A DNA stretch of 64,000 nucleotides, taken from contig DCMZ01000003.1 of assembly GCA_002321895.1 (NCBI GenBank), positions 186,001-250,000 of the forward strand, read 5' to 3'. This document shows, piece by piece, positions 23,994-33,256 of the stretch. The position numbers were made by a program, and so were the translations under genes. The notes under the pieces were generated by a model. It made no database searches. It had not been told where the DNA came from and worked only from the letters and a program-made list of their open reading frames with translations. This DNA comes from Bdellovibrionaceae bacterium UBA1609 (GTDB taxonomy: Bacteria; Bdellovibrionota; Bdellovibrionia; Bdellovibrionales; UBA1609). Numbering within the stretch: the first letter of the stretch is position 1; each line of letters starts with the position of its first letter.

Positions 23994-26900
23994 ATGAAGA
24001 CACTAATAAAAATCACACTGGCCATGGGCTTAGGGATTGTTGGTACGGCTTGTACTAAAAAGAAACCCTACGATACGCTTCCCGCCAATAGCAAAGTCGA
24101 TGTTCAGGAAGTGGCTACTTTTAAGCCGCAACTGAGTAAAGACTCTTCTCTTGGCATTCAAGCAGAAGACTACATTATGATGGTTTCCAATATTGGTGCC
24201 GATCGCATCTCTCCAGCCATCACTTATTATAAAGGCTACTCTGGTAAGGTCCGATTCGATTTAACGGAGGAAGGCGAGTTAAGAGTTGTGTCCATTGCAC
24301 AAAACTTCACGACAAACCCTCTCAACGACAAAGTGTTGCTGCAGATTCCGGTCACCCATGTGGATTACCGTTGTGCCCAAGATGACTTCGGCAAATGTAC
24401 AAACACTGAGGAAGAAGACTCTGACAAAGACTGGTACGATAAAAAATATATTAAAGTCGATCTCAACGGCCTTAATAGCACCAGCCCCATGATTGATGTG
24501 GAGTTCGATAGCTATTTACGTTCCGGCTGTACTGTTCAGTCTGGCGCGGCAGTTAAAGATTTTATCATTGAGAATAATGGCGATGCCATGAACATTGTGG
24601 TGGAAAGAACTTTTACTGTTTTACCAAGCTGCCTTGGCGATAATATCCGCAGCTGGAATGACCTTACCAACCCTCGTAATTTAGTATTTACAACAAAACA
24701 AAACTTCTCTTTTGCGAAGCTGAAGGACCTAGTTTCCCCTGACTACCGTCCTATGCAGGCCGCTTTAGCTTCAGCAGGTGGTAACTCCAACGAATTTGGT
24801 TTCTTCCTCACAGAAAAACCAGTTTATGATTCCAGTAATAATATCGAGCAAAGAGACATCGAACTTGTAAACCGATGGAATCCTAATAAGAAAAGTATTG
24901 TTTACTACTTAGGTCAAAACTTTAATGAGCCTCGAAACAAAGGCCTTAAAGATGCCACGTATCACGCGGCCAACTTGATCAACCACAGTTTGGAAAAAGC
25001 CGGAGCAAAGATTCGTCTAGAGCTTCGTGATCCTGATCCAAATATTATCGATGGTGACGTTCGATACAGCCAGGTGCTCTTGGCAGAAGACCCTATCACT
25101 CGCGGTCTACTTGGATACGGACCCGTTGTTGCGAACCCTGATACCGGTGAAATACTTACTGGTCGCGTGGCTATGTACTCCGGAATTATAAAAAAGACCA
25201 TTCGAAATGCATACAACGACGTCATTCAATTGGCGAAGCAAGAAGAAGCGCAACTCACTCCCCAGCAGCAACAACAGTTAATGAGCCAAACCCAAACGGC
25301 ACGCTCTGATGAGAACATGTCTTTAGCTATGGCAATGGGGTTCAGAGATAACGCTTTAGCTTTTAAAGATCGTATCGATTACGTGCAACCTATTGATCTA
25401 GATCAAATCGTAGCTATGCAAGATCAGGACGCCATGATGTTTATTGCCCGCAATGTGGATGGCTTTGGACGCATCAATCCAGATCTTGGAACGGATCAAA
25501 TCTCTTTGAGCAATTCTTTGTTCCTTGAGCATTTTGAAACTGATAGCCATAAAATCATGCACCGAATTGAAGAAATGAAAGAAGCTTATATAAAACAAAG
25601 CTTTTATCCTGTTGAAATGTTCAATGCCCACTCGGCCATTGATGATAAAATTCAATTGATCAAAGAAAAGTATGGCTTAAAGCCTTGGCTTCCAAACACT
25701 CCTGAATATGCCGGCGTGTCTCAGAAGTTAAGCGAAGCTGAGAAGCAAGAAATCATAGATCTACTTGTTCCTGCGCTTTATGTTCCAACATTGGTTCACG
25801 AATGGGGACATAACCTGGGGCTTCGCCATAACTTTGCCGGATCAACGGACAAGGACAACTGGTATGCACATAAACATGACCACAGTGCCACAGATTTAGA
25901 GACTAGCGAGGCTATTGAAGTTAAAGAAGATATCCAGTTTTTCGAAAAACTTGGTATCAAACGTAAGATCGAATACAGCTCCATCATGGACTATGCTTAT
26001 GGAACTATGAACGAACTTAACATCATGGGTAAGTATGATGTGGCAGCACTAAGATTCGCCTATGGTTTTGCTGTAGACCCTCTTACTGGCGCTATGGAAG
26101 ACTCGGCTCTTGAGTTTGTAAAGCGCAATGCGGACGGGCAGATTGTTGAAAAAATGGTGGCTTCTAATACACCTGAAGGCAAGCAAGCAGCGTTAGCTGC
26201 AGGTTTTGAACTTCGCGACTATGCCTTCTGTACAGATGAAGGTGTTTCGCTCAACGCGACTTGTAACCGCTTCGATGAAGGAACCAACTATTCTGAAGTG
26301 TCTCAACACTATATCGACAGCTACGAAGAAAACTATCATCGTCGTAACCTAAGAAATGGTCGCCGCAACTTTGATATTGGTGGCGGAGACATTCAATACT
26401 TGTTGCGTACCCGTGAATTGTTCAGAAACTTGAGACTTCCTTTCGAATTCTATGAGTTGATTAAGAATAAGTACAATATCCCTGAGAACGATCCACAGTG
26501 GCTTACTGACGAGTTCTTAAGTGATGTAAGACAGGCTGCGGCCAAAGGCGGACGTTTCTTCTTGAGTGTTATTACCACTCCAGATGCTATGTGCCGAATT
26601 TCACCTGCCTCCAATCCAACTCAAACCTTCCCAATGGCACCGTTTGTTCCATTAGCACAATTTGGTGACTCTTACGCCCATTGTGGAGAGGTTCAATTGA
26701 ATCCATTGTCTGGGTTGATCATCTCTGGTCAAGCCGGTAAATCTCTCAACTCCAGAAAGTCTCGTAACAATCCAAGCTCGTATATCGATGAAGTTGATGT
26801 TCGTGGAATCTGGATAGATAAGTTACTTGCCGCTCAGGCTCTTTTCACTCGCGATACGGGCATGGCCAATGACGAGTACGATGAAAACTATCTGCATTTA

Positions 26901-27710
26901 CCAGAGTTAAGAGACGATATCACAAATACATTGGATAAAGTCTTGAACGACCAGCATACGGCATATGTAAACGTAAGTCTTGAGCCTGTTTTTAACTCCA
27001 ACCCTGATAAGGCCTTGGGCGGAATGATCACTCAGCCTATGTCATATAGCTTAGTGAATGACAATGCGGGCACAATTAAAGAGCCTTTGGTTAGAGGTAT
27101 CGGACTTTACTTTGGACTTCCTAAATCAAGCACTTCTTTGCAAAAGAAGATCGCAGACATTATGAAGGAAAATGCAGAAGCTGAGTCGGATGTAGAAGTC
27201 AGCAACCTAATGGCCAACTACACCGGGCTTGAAACGGTTTCCAACTTCGACCGCTCATTTAACTTCTCGCGTTTCATCTCTGATGGCGGAAAGGTTTTCA
27301 AGGATCCTCATTCTAACAATACCTATATAGCGACAAAAGAGAATGTATCTGCTCAAAGAGCCATTACGTTTATCGAAGAAATTGATCCTGAAGACAGATC
27401 TAACACTCTCGGAGTGATCAACAAGTTTATCGATAAGCTTTCTGGCGATGTAGATCCTGATGACGAAGAAGCCGTTGAAGCGGATAAAGCTGTTCGCCGC
27501 CAACGTGTCCGAATGATTGCTATTCAACGATTGCAAGCAGAAGCTGCTGGTGAAGAGATCGATATGAGCGAAGTACCTAGTATTGAGCGAAAACTGTACA
27601 ACGAACGAAATGTTAAATTGGAAGTGATGTTCGCCTATGCGACGGGCTCTCTGAAAGACACTGAGTTCTACCTAAGCACCTTACGCAACTTAGCGAGCGT
27701 AGAAGACTAA
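23994..27710 (+). CDS. Large zinc metallopeptidase lipoprotein (metzincin type)
   Basis: The 1238-residue protein has a lipoprotein signal with Cys20 (IVGTAC). The zinc site H602-E-W-G-H606-x-x-G-x-x-H612 followed by the Met-turn segment YSSIMDYAYG (about 660-669) is the metzincin signature. A 600-residue N-terminal part precedes the catalytic domain and about 570 residues follow it, including many charged helical stretches near the end. Large lipoproteins with this site are common in Bdellovibrio-like and gamma-proteobacterial genomes; substrates are unknown. AGGAG precedes the ATG. The neighbouring barrel-like protein may help surface display, but that is inference. Confidence 0.88.
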   Translation: MKTLIKITLAMGLGIVGTACTKKKPYDTLPANSKVDVQEVATFKPQLSKDSSLGIQAEDYIMMVSNIGADRISPAITYYKGYSGKVRFDLTEEGELRVVSIAQNFTTNPLNDKVLLQIPVTHVDYRCAQDDFGKCTNTEEEDSDKDWYDKKYIKVDLNGLNSTSPMIDVEFDSYLRSGCTVQSGAAVKDFIIENNGDAMNIVVERTFTVLPSCLGDNIRSWNDLTNPRNLVFTTKQNFSFAKLKDLVSPDYRPMQAALASAGGNSNEFGFFLTEKPVYDSSNNIEQRDIELVNRWNPNKKSIVYYLGQNFNEPRNKGLKDATYHAANLINHSLEKAGAKIRLELRDPDPNIIDGDVRYSQVLLAEDPITRGLLGYGPVVANPDTGEILTGRVAMYSGIIKKTIRNAYNDVIQLAKQEEAQLTPQQQQQLMSQTQTARSDENMSLAMAMGFRDNALAFKDRIDYVQPIDLDQIVAMQDQDAMMFIARNVDGFGRINPDLGTDQISLSNSLFLEHFETDSHKIMHRIEEMKEAYIKQSFYPVEMFNAHSAIDDKIQLIKEKYGLKPWLPNTPEYAGVSQKLSEAEKQEIIDLLVPALYVPTLVHEWGHNLGLRHNFAGSTDKDNWYAHKHDHSATDLETSEAIEVKEDIQFFEKLGIKRKIEYSSIMDYAYGTMNELNIMGKYDVAALRFAYGFAVDPLTGAMEDSALEFVKRNADGQIVEKMVASNTPEGKQAALAAGFELRDYAFCTDEGVSLNATCNRFDEGTNYSEVSQHYIDSYEENYHRRNLRNGRRNFDIGGGDIQYLLRTRELFRNLRLPFEFYELIKNKYNIPENDPQWLTDEFLSDVRQAAAKGGRFFLSVITTPDAMCRISPASNPTQTFPMAPFVPLAQFGDSYAHCGEVQLNPLSGLIISGQAGKSLNSRKSRNNPSSYIDEVDVRGIWIDKLLAAQALFTRDTGMANDEYDENYLHLPELRDDITNTLDKVLNDQHTAYVNVSLEPVFNSNPDKALGGMITQPMSYSLVNDNAGTIKEPLVRGIGLYFGLPKSSTSLQKKIADIMKENAEAESDVEVSNLMANYTGLETVSNFDRSFNFSRFISDGGKVFKDPHSNNTYIATKENVSAQRAITFIEEIDPEDRSNTLGVINKFIDKLSGDVDPDDEEAVEADKAVRRQRVRMIAIQRLQAEAAGEEIDMSEVPSIERKLYNERNVKLEVMFAYATGSLKDTEFYLSTLRNLASVED

Positions 27711-27740
27711 GCTCTTATTACTGTATAATGAATATTTTTG

Positions 27741-27772
27741 ACCGCCACAGATCTTTCTGTGGCGGTTTTTTT
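27741..27772 (+). terminator. Rho-independent terminator after the metzincin gene
   Basis: An 11-base perfect stem ACCGCCACAGA (27741-27751) pairs with TCTGTGGCGGT (27756-27766), with a TCTT loop and seven T. Confidence 0.95.
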
Positions 27773-27815
27773 ATGGGGACTTGAACTCCCAGCCTTCCGC
27801 TGATACATCCCTGGT

Positions 27816-28457
27816 ATGCAATTACACGAATGGGCCCAACAGCCCGAAGCTTTTAGAGATGAAGAGTGGGAGCAGAATTTCCTCAATGCGCTGGTTCAGG
27901 GGCAAGTGGAGATTGTCTCCGATGAACCCATGTCCGGCCCGGACGGATGGCCCTATATGCTAGTAAAGACGTCTGCCGAAGCTGAAGAGCCCTCTAGGAA
28001 CCTATTACATTGGCTTTCAGAGAATGGTGTGGGCCTGGTCATCAACTCTCACAAAGAAATGCCCGATTACGTCTTTACCTACGGGATGATTTGGAACTTT
28101 CGCCATAATGGCCATTTTTTGAGCTCAAAAGACGCCCTCCCAGATAAAACTGGGGAAATTGTCTTTAAACAGGGCCAACAAGTCCATGCTGGTGATGCTA
28201 ATGAAGCTTACTTACCTAAATACGCCAGAGATATTTTAAAGCAATTCTTCAAACAACAGAACGTGGATTCGCCTAAAATCTTAGTCATGAGCTCCGATGG
28301 TAAAAACTACGATCTGGTCATCTCCCTCGACGCCATAGGTAACCCACCCAAAGAAGAACATCAGGGAATTTTAGAAGCCATTTCTTGGTTCCTACCCCTA
28401 GGATACTCCTTAATTTTAGCCTCTGAAGAAGGCCTCCCTCCGTTCTTCGACTTGTAA
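27816..28457 (+). CDS. Hypothetical protein, 213 residues
   Basis: The protein is soluble, without signal peptide or Cys, and I do not recognise a family. It is acidic with a mix of helices and strands; noticeable segments are SGPDGWPYMLV, NGVGLVINSHKEMPDYVFTYGMIWNF and LPLGYSLILASEEGLPPFFDL at the end. It has no convincing ribosome-binding site. It is followed 25 bases later by the GT-C-type membrane protein gene. It stands after a strong terminator, so it likely has its own promoter. Confidence 0.7.
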   Translation: MQLHEWAQQPEAFRDEEWEQNFLNALVQGQVEIVSDEPMSGPDGWPYMLVKTSAEAEEPSRNLLHWLSENGVGLVINSHKEMPDYVFTYGMIWNFRHNGHFLSSKDALPDKTGEIVFKQGQQVHAGDANEAYLPKYARDILKQFFKQQNVDSPKILVMSSDGKNYDLVISLDAIGNPPKEEHQGILEAISWFLPLGYSLILASEEGLPPFFDL

Positions 28458-28482
28458 ATTTCGCCTATAGGACCTTACAATA

Positions 28483-30018
28483 GTGCTCTGTATGCGTATT
28501 CAGGACTGGATTGCCTTTTTAGCTGTGATTGTCGGCAGTGTGTTTTTCTACAAGAGCCTTACCGTTTTTTGGGCTGACTCCGAACTATGGGCTGTCACTC
28601 TGTCTAAAGAACATTTTTTCCTTTTCGATTCTGCATTTCATATCCCAGACAATGCCATTGGGATGTACTTTAAACCGTTACATCACCTGATGATCAAGTT
28701 CATATATTTTGCGTTTCCTAGTCACTGGGATATCATGGCCATCAATCGAATTTTTGGAGCTATTATCGGCCTGGGATCCGCCTACGTATACTCCAGAATC
28801 TTTCACGATATACTTTCCAATAAAAAAGGTTGGGCCATCGCCTTTGTTGCGATTGTTACTACCACACTTTACTTTGAACGCGGATTTCGTATTCGAGCCG
28901 ATCTATTGGCCTCTTTATTTCATGGCTTAGTTCTGTATGAGTTTTTTAGAATTCAAAGGATAGAGGCTAGCAAACGTCAGATAAAAATTTCGATGGTTCT
29001 TATCATTCTGTACGAAACCGCAATGGTGGCCAGCACTGTAAAGTACTTACCAATTTGGTTCCTGCTCAACATTCTTTACTTTTTTCTTCTTGTTGGAACA
29101 CCAAAAGAAAAATATTGGGCCCGCTTTTATAAATATAAATTCATCGCTCAACTTGTAGCCATATTTATTTTAGTCATGGCCATCACTCTCTTTAAAGCTA
29201 GCTTTTTAACAGATTACCTGAAGACACTTTCCAATTACGCCAGCCAGGCTAACTCCCCGCTATTTAATAGCTATACTTCTAAGTTTGTCCATATTTACAG
29301 ATGGATCATAGGCAATCCGGCATTGTGGGTTGGATACTTTTCACTGGTACTCTTTAGCATAACTCGCCTGTTCTTTTCTTTTGAGAAGGTTTTTACAAAT
29401 GAGAAAAATAAAAACTTTCTCACATTTTATAGTGTCCTTCTTTTTGGCTATGTCTTAATGACCCCCGAGAAGTATGCCTATTATATTGCGAGCGTCTCCC
29501 CCCTATTCTCTATCCTCGCAGTCAGCTATTTTCTACACGCTCTTGCAAAACTCAAGGAGGAGAGTGGAGCTCCCATCAATATCTATGGACTCGCAGGTGG
29601 ACTATTGTTGGTAAAGACTCTACTCGTCATCATTATTTATTCGGATCAATGGACGAACTTTGATCAAAGACGATTTCAGTTCGCATTAAAGAGTTATATA
29701 GAAAAAAATAACATCTCATCTTACTATGATCCCATTGGAATTCTGCCTAGAGACATGAAGCTCTTTGCGTTCCTTGGGCCCAATCAATACAGCCAAAACA
29801 AAGTGGCTTTTGAGAAAGTCATGCGACTCGAACCCGAATTGATTGTATGTACCAGAAAATGTAATTTGCTCCCTTTTGGTTGGCACCGCACTCTGGTGGA
29901 AAAATATGAGTACAACTCCCCAAGTGTCTTTAATCTCAAGGGTTTAGAGCTGAATAAATTCCAAAATCCAACCAACCAATCTTTGAATAATTTATTCCGT
30001 TACGATCACCATAAATAG
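28483..30018 (+). CDS. Polytopic membrane protein, GT-C glycosyltransferase-like
   Basis: The 511-residue protein has about 9-11 hydrophobic helices over residues 10-400 and a soluble C-terminal tail of about 110 residues. The first loop after helix 1 has FWADSELWAVT, an acidic position like the catalytic Asp of GT-C enzymes (ArnT/PMT group), which use polyprenyl-phosphate sugars. Later loops contain RGFRIRADLLASLFHG. Assignment to GT-C is by layout, not by a clear family motif. GTG at 28483 has AGGA about 10 bases upstream; ATG at 28492 is the alternative. Two unusual genes follow on the same strand. Confidence 0.6.
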   Translation: MLCMRIQDWIAFLAVIVGSVFFYKSLTVFWADSELWAVTLSKEHFFLFDSAFHIPDNAIGMYFKPLHHLMIKFIYFAFPSHWDIMAINRIFGAIIGLGSAYVYSRIFHDILSNKKGWAIAFVAIVTTTLYFERGFRIRADLLASLFHGLVLYEFFRIQRIEASKRQIKISMVLIILYETAMVASTVKYLPIWFLLNILYFFLLVGTPKEKYWARFYKYKFIAQLVAIFILVMAITLFKASFLTDYLKTLSNYASQANSPLFNSYTSKFVHIYRWIIGNPALWVGYFSLVLFSITRLFFSFEKVFTNEKNKNFLTFYSVLLFGYVLMTPEKYAYYIASVSPLFSILAVSYFLHALAKLKEESGAPINIYGLAGGLLLVKTLLVIIIYSDQWTNFDQRRFQFALKSYIEKNNISSYYDPIGILPRDMKLFAFLGPNQYSQNKVAFEKVMRLEPELIVCTRKCNLLPFGWHRTLVEKYEYNSPSVFNLKGLELNKFQNPTNQSLNNLFRYDHHK

Positions 30019-30094
30019 TCGTCTTTTTACTCGATCTAGACTCATTTTATGCTTATATATAATGCAAAGAAAAATCTCTTAAGGGGGAGCTAAG

Positions 30095-31078
30095 ATTTAC
30101 TTTCACGATCTCAGCCATTTGCTAGTTAAGCATACAGAATTCGAACACTGTACTCCACTAAAGCATGTGTTTGGAGACGGATACCTCTATAGCCATTCCC
30201 ATGTATTTAAATCCATCAGGGACCAGGCATTAAAATCGAGTGTGACTTTCGGCGCAGAACCAGAACTCCAATCCCAGTACGATGCATTTCCGCTTTTATG
30301 CTTGAATGAGATTATTAAGCATAGATGTGTTCCCGCTAAAGATAACGTCAGTCCCCTGCGGAGGTTTGAACGAGATTACCATTTAGATTTAAAGTTCTAT
30401 CCTAAACCCGTTAATCCTATCACCCATGAGACCGTTCATATTCTAGTAAATGATTTTTTTGGCGGACAACCTCTCCATTTTACAGAGGGTCCGGTTGATA
30501 AGTATTATGTGGGACAATTGATTGCTGGCGAATCTGCAGCAAATACCTTTGAACATTGGATTGCTCATAATTGTCATGATGAAATCCTGGGTAGCCTTTG
30601 CCGATTCAACCTCTATAGAACCCCGAGCACGGAACACACCACCCAGTATTCTTACTTAAAAAATAAAATCGGTGAAAAGTCTGTTTTTAAATTGCTGTTC
30701 TATTCATTTGTAGTAGCTAATTTTTACCATAAAGAAACCAAACCTTCCGCCTCTTTAGTGGATGCTCTCATTTCGTTTTGCCAATTGAACAAAAAGAATC
30801 CTTTAGAGCTTGAACTGTCCAAATCCGTTATTGCCGATGGCTATCAACTCAGCCGCAGCTTTGCCACTCAAACCACTCAAGGATTTTTCAAGTTCATTGG
30901 GGGACCTAGCACCCTGGAGGAAGCTTACTTCTTTAGTATTGAAGATTTGATTTTTCAGGATCAATTTTTTGAACCTCTTATCGACCACCTTTTCTCTGTG
31001 GTCATAGCCCCTTCAAAAAAAGAATCTAAAACGATCCTCCCTACAAGTTTGCAGGAGCTACCCATCGATGCTTTCTAA
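30095..31078 (+). CDS. Unknown protein with HExxH zincin-like motif
   Basis: The 327-residue protein has HETVH (His111, His115 in this numbering) and, about 30 residues later, GESAANTFEHWIAHNCHDE, where Glu146 or Glu153 could be a third zinc ligand. This spacing fits gluzincin-type metallopeptidases, but the family is not recognised and the motif may be coincidental. There is no signal peptide. The strong ribosome-binding site AAGGGGGAG (30081-30089) is 5 bases before ATT at 30095; no ATG, GTG or TTG is nearby, and the first conventional in-frame start is TTG at 30119 without a site. I therefore favour ATT. The stop overlaps the start of the PP-loop gene by 11 bases. Confidence 0.65.
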   Translation: MYFHDLSHLLVKHTEFEHCTPLKHVFGDGYLYSHSHVFKSIRDQALKSSVTFGAEPELQSQYDAFPLLCLNEIIKHRCVPAKDNVSPLRRFERDYHLDLKFYPKPVNPITHETVHILVNDFFGGQPLHFTEGPVDKYYVGQLIAGESAANTFEHWIAHNCHDEILGSLCRFNLYRTPSTEHTTQYSYLKNKIGEKSVFKLLFYSFVVANFYHKETKPSASLVDALISFCQLNKKNPLELELSKSVIADGYQLSRSFATQTTQGFFKFIGGPSTLEEAYFFSIEDLIFQDQFFEPLIDHLFSVVIAPSKKESKTILPTSLQELPIDAF

Positions 31079-32093
31079 GAATACAGAACAAATGGATTCA
31101 ACTGCTGGCCTACAAGACGAGGCCACGTTTCAAAGGGTTAAACAGTTAAACTCAGATTTTAGCTGTCAAAAAATTAATGATCGCTTTGGATCTCAACTAC
31201 ACGCTAGAATTACTCCCTCCGGAAAGCTAAAGGGCTCTACCATTGAAGAGTGTGCCATGACGGCCAAAAAACTCTATCACCTGTCTAAAGATCCAATAGT
31301 CCTATGCTTATCCTCTGGTGCTGATAGCCAGGCTCTATTGCAATCCTTTCTATTAGCAAAAGTTCCCTTCCGAGCGGCAATCATGCAGTTCAAAAATGGA
31401 TTCAACGAACACGATATCCGGTTAGCCAAACAGCAATGCCTTGAACTTAACATTCCCCATTCCATTGTAGACATTGATATTATCCGTTTTTTCGAATCCG
31501 GAACTTTTATAGAGTACGGAAAAAAGTATCAATGCCAATCGCCTCAGCTAGCTTCCCATTTGTGGCTGTTTGACCAAGTCGATGGAACTCCGGTCGCCTC
31601 TGGAAATTTCTATTTACCTACAATGAAAGATAATCATCTATTTTGGTTTGGTATGCCTGGAGACCTACATGGTTGCTTGTTTAGGTATTTTTTGGAGAAT
31701 GATCGACCTGGTGAACCTTGGTTTTTCCAAAATCGATCTGAGGTTTTAAGATCTTTTTTAAGCCTACCCGTTCTGAAAAGTTTTTCTCAAAGAGCGGAAA
31801 GCTCATTTATCGATGAATATTCTATTCGGTGCTTAGCCTATCAAAATGCCGGCTTTGATATAATCCCACAAGAGGCGAAACAAACCGGATTTGAAGTTTT
31901 ACGAAAACACTATGATCATCAACTAGGAACGAAAGATGGGAAAGGCTTTGATGCTATTTTTAGGCGTCCTCTGGAAAAACTAAATCCCTTCGTAAAAAAT
32001 TACACTCAAATCGTTCCGGAAAATATACTCCCGTCAACAGGCCAGCCGATACGATTTAAGTCCCTCTACAAAAAGTTCCAAGATTTTATTTGA
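31068..32093 (+). CDS. PP-loop ATPase family protein (adenine nucleotide alpha-hydrolase-like)
   Basis: The 341-residue protein carries the pyrophosphate-binding PP-loop LCLSSGADSQALLQSF near residue 81 (SGGxDS type), followed by an alternating alpha/beta core (AAIMQFKNGFNEHDI, LELNIPHSIVDIDI). PP-loop enzymes activate a carboxyl, amide or tRNA base by adenylation, as in asparagine synthetase or PAPS reductase. There is no glutaminase domain and no CxxC. It overlaps the HExxH gene, so the two probably act together, and it converges on the spermidine-synthase-like gene with an 8-base overlap of their 3' ends. The substrate cannot be read. Confidence 0.75.
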   Translation: MLSKNTEQMDSTAGLQDEATFQRVKQLNSDFSCQKINDRFGSQLHARITPSGKLKGSTIEECAMTAKKLYHLSKDPIVLCLSSGADSQALLQSFLLAKVPFRAAIMQFKNGFNEHDIRLAKQQCLELNIPHSIVDIDIIRFFESGTFIEYGKKYQCQSPQLASHLWLFDQVDGTPVASGNFYLPTMKDNHLFWFGMPGDLHGCLFRYFLENDRPGEPWFFQNRSEVLRSFLSLPVLKSFSQRAESSFIDEYSIRCLAYQNAGFDIIPQEAKQTGFEVLRKHYDHQLGTKDGKGFDAIFRRPLEKLNPFVKNYTQIVPENILPSTGQPIRFKSLYKKFQDFI

Positions 32094-33042
32094 TCTTTAG
32101 TTTTTGCAAGTTTCTCTTATAGTTTTCCTCTAAAAAAGAGGAGTCGAGACCGCCATGAGAACTAGTACTTTTGTCAGTCAGCCGACCATAGCTAATTTGG
32201 TTTTTTGCCTCCCGAAAACTCCGTCCGACAGTTTCAATCTCTTCCAGGCCAGGTCCATAGTTTTCTCTATATGCCTCCTGATCTAAGGCAATCAGTGACG
32301 ATCTCTCTTTCACTGCTATTACGATGCTTTGATGATCCGTGCTTTTTACAAATTCATTCAAATTTCCAAAAACGCTTCTTAGGCTTCCTCCCAAATCTCG
32401 CACCAGTAAGCTGTACAGCTTCTGCGATGAGGAGGCTACGTTGATAGATAAAACACCGCCTGGCGTAAGGCGATCCCAGCATAATTTGAAAAACTCAACG
32501 GTCGATAAGCTATGTACCATCAAACTTGAGTTTCGAGCCGGCATATAGGCATCCACGATGATGAGATCAAAGGACTCTTTAGTTTTCTCTAAGTATTTAC
32601 GTCCATCACCTACATGTACCTTTAACCTCGGGTGATTCTTGGGCAGACCAAAATGATCAAAGGCCGCTTTGGCAGTATCCGGGTCTATTTCAGCGGAGGT
32701 GAAGTGGATCTCTGGATACAACTTCAGGAAGGCTTTAGCATTGTGCCCACCGCCCAATCCAATTTCATATACATTCTTAACATGACTATTGATAAGTAAT
32801 GCGCCATGGAAATAATCGTTATAGAGGCCCTTCCCGCTCAGGCTCTCGCCCTTACCTACAACCGTCTGAACCACTGAATTTTGTTTAAGTAAAATTCGTT
32901 GTCCATCATCGACGACTTCCAAATCACCGGCGGCTGACTTATCGACCCTCTTAAAAAGGACTTTTCCGGGATCATCAGCCCAACTCCAGGCTCCAAAGAG
33001 ACTCACTAAAACTGTGAGTAAAAAAATCTTTAGAAAATCCAT
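32086..33042 (-). CDS. Spermidine-synthase-like methyltransferase-fold protein, exported or anchored
   Basis: The 318-residue protein has an N-terminal hydrophobic segment (residues 4-20, then AWSWADD) that looks like a signal peptide or anchor. The Rossmann core is spermidine-synthase-like: VYEIGLGGGHNAKAFLKLYP, FTSAEIDPDT, VHVGDGRKYLEKTKESFDLIIVDAY. The typical GGGxG loop and the acidic pair are kept in part; a catalytic Asp of true SpeE is not certain. The frame is open upstream through the tRNA gene, but ATG 33042 is the first start after the tRNA terminator. AGGAG lies 22 bases before this ATG and is spaced properly for an 8-codon leader frame (33030-33056) that overlaps it. Confidence 0.75.
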   Translation of the reverse strand: MDFLKIFLLTVLVSLFGAWSWADDPGKVLFKRVDKSAAGDLEVVDDGQRILLKQNSVVQTVVGKGESLSGKGLYNDYFHGALLINSHVKNVYEIGLGGGHNAKAFLKLYPEIHFTSAEIDPDTAKAAFDHFGLPKNHPRLKVHVGDGRKYLEKTKESFDLIIVDAYMPARNSSLMVHSLSTVEFFKLCWDRLTPGGVLSINVASSSQKLYSLLVRDLGGSLRSVFGNLNEFVKSTDHQSIVIAVKERSSLIALDQEAYRENYGPGLEEIETVGRSFREAKNQISYGRLTDKSTSSHGGLDSSFLEENYKRNLQKLKIK

Positions 33043-33056
33043 TGGCGCAAAACCAT
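33030..33056 (-). CDS. Possible 8-codon leader peptide overlapping the next start
   Basis: MVLRQWIF and a stop, preceded by AGGAG with an 8-base gap. Its stop lies just inside the spermidine-synthase-like gene in another frame, as in translational coupling. Confidence 0.3.
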   Translation of the reverse strand: MVLRQWIF

Positions 33057-33082
33057 TCCATCGACTCCTGAGGGCAAATTTA

Positions 33083-33110
33083 CAAAAAAAAAGCAGCCCA
33101 AAATGGCTGC
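33083..33110 (-). terminator. Terminator of the tRNA-Val transcript
   Basis: On the minus strand, GCAGCC pairs with GGCTGC around a 6-base loop and is followed by nine T (plus-strand A run 33084-33092). Confidence 0.9.
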
Positions 33111-33119
33111 ATTTTAATT

Positions 33120-33195
33120 TGGTAGGGAGTGCCGGGTTCGAACCGACGACATCCACCTTGTAAGGGTGGCGCTCTACCAACTGAGCTAACTCCCT
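33120..33195 (-). tRNA. tRNA-Val (anticodon TAC)
   Basis: A complete 76-base cloverleaf with encoded CCA. Acceptor stem AGGGAGT pairs perfectly with ACTCCCT, D arm GCTC/GAGC, anticodon stem CCACC/GGTGG around loop CTTACAA (anticodon TAC, reading GUA and GUG), T arm GTCGG/CCGGC around TTCGAAC. It lies between a secreted-protein gene and the spermidine-synthase-like gene on the same strand and has its own terminator. Confidence 0.98.
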
Positions 33196-33256
33196 AAATC
33201 GGATAATGAGGCGCCAAATTAGCCAAAATTTCTTCGGCTGTCCAGCGCCTTTTTCA

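Noticed and set aside
30049..30093. 14-codon frame ending between the ribosome-binding site and the ATT start
   Set aside because: It has no ribosome-binding site of its own; its stop may just be chance.
33043..33180. N-terminal extension of the spermidine-synthase-like frame
   Set aside because: It would read through the tRNA-Val gene and its terminator; the signal-like N-terminus begins at 33042.
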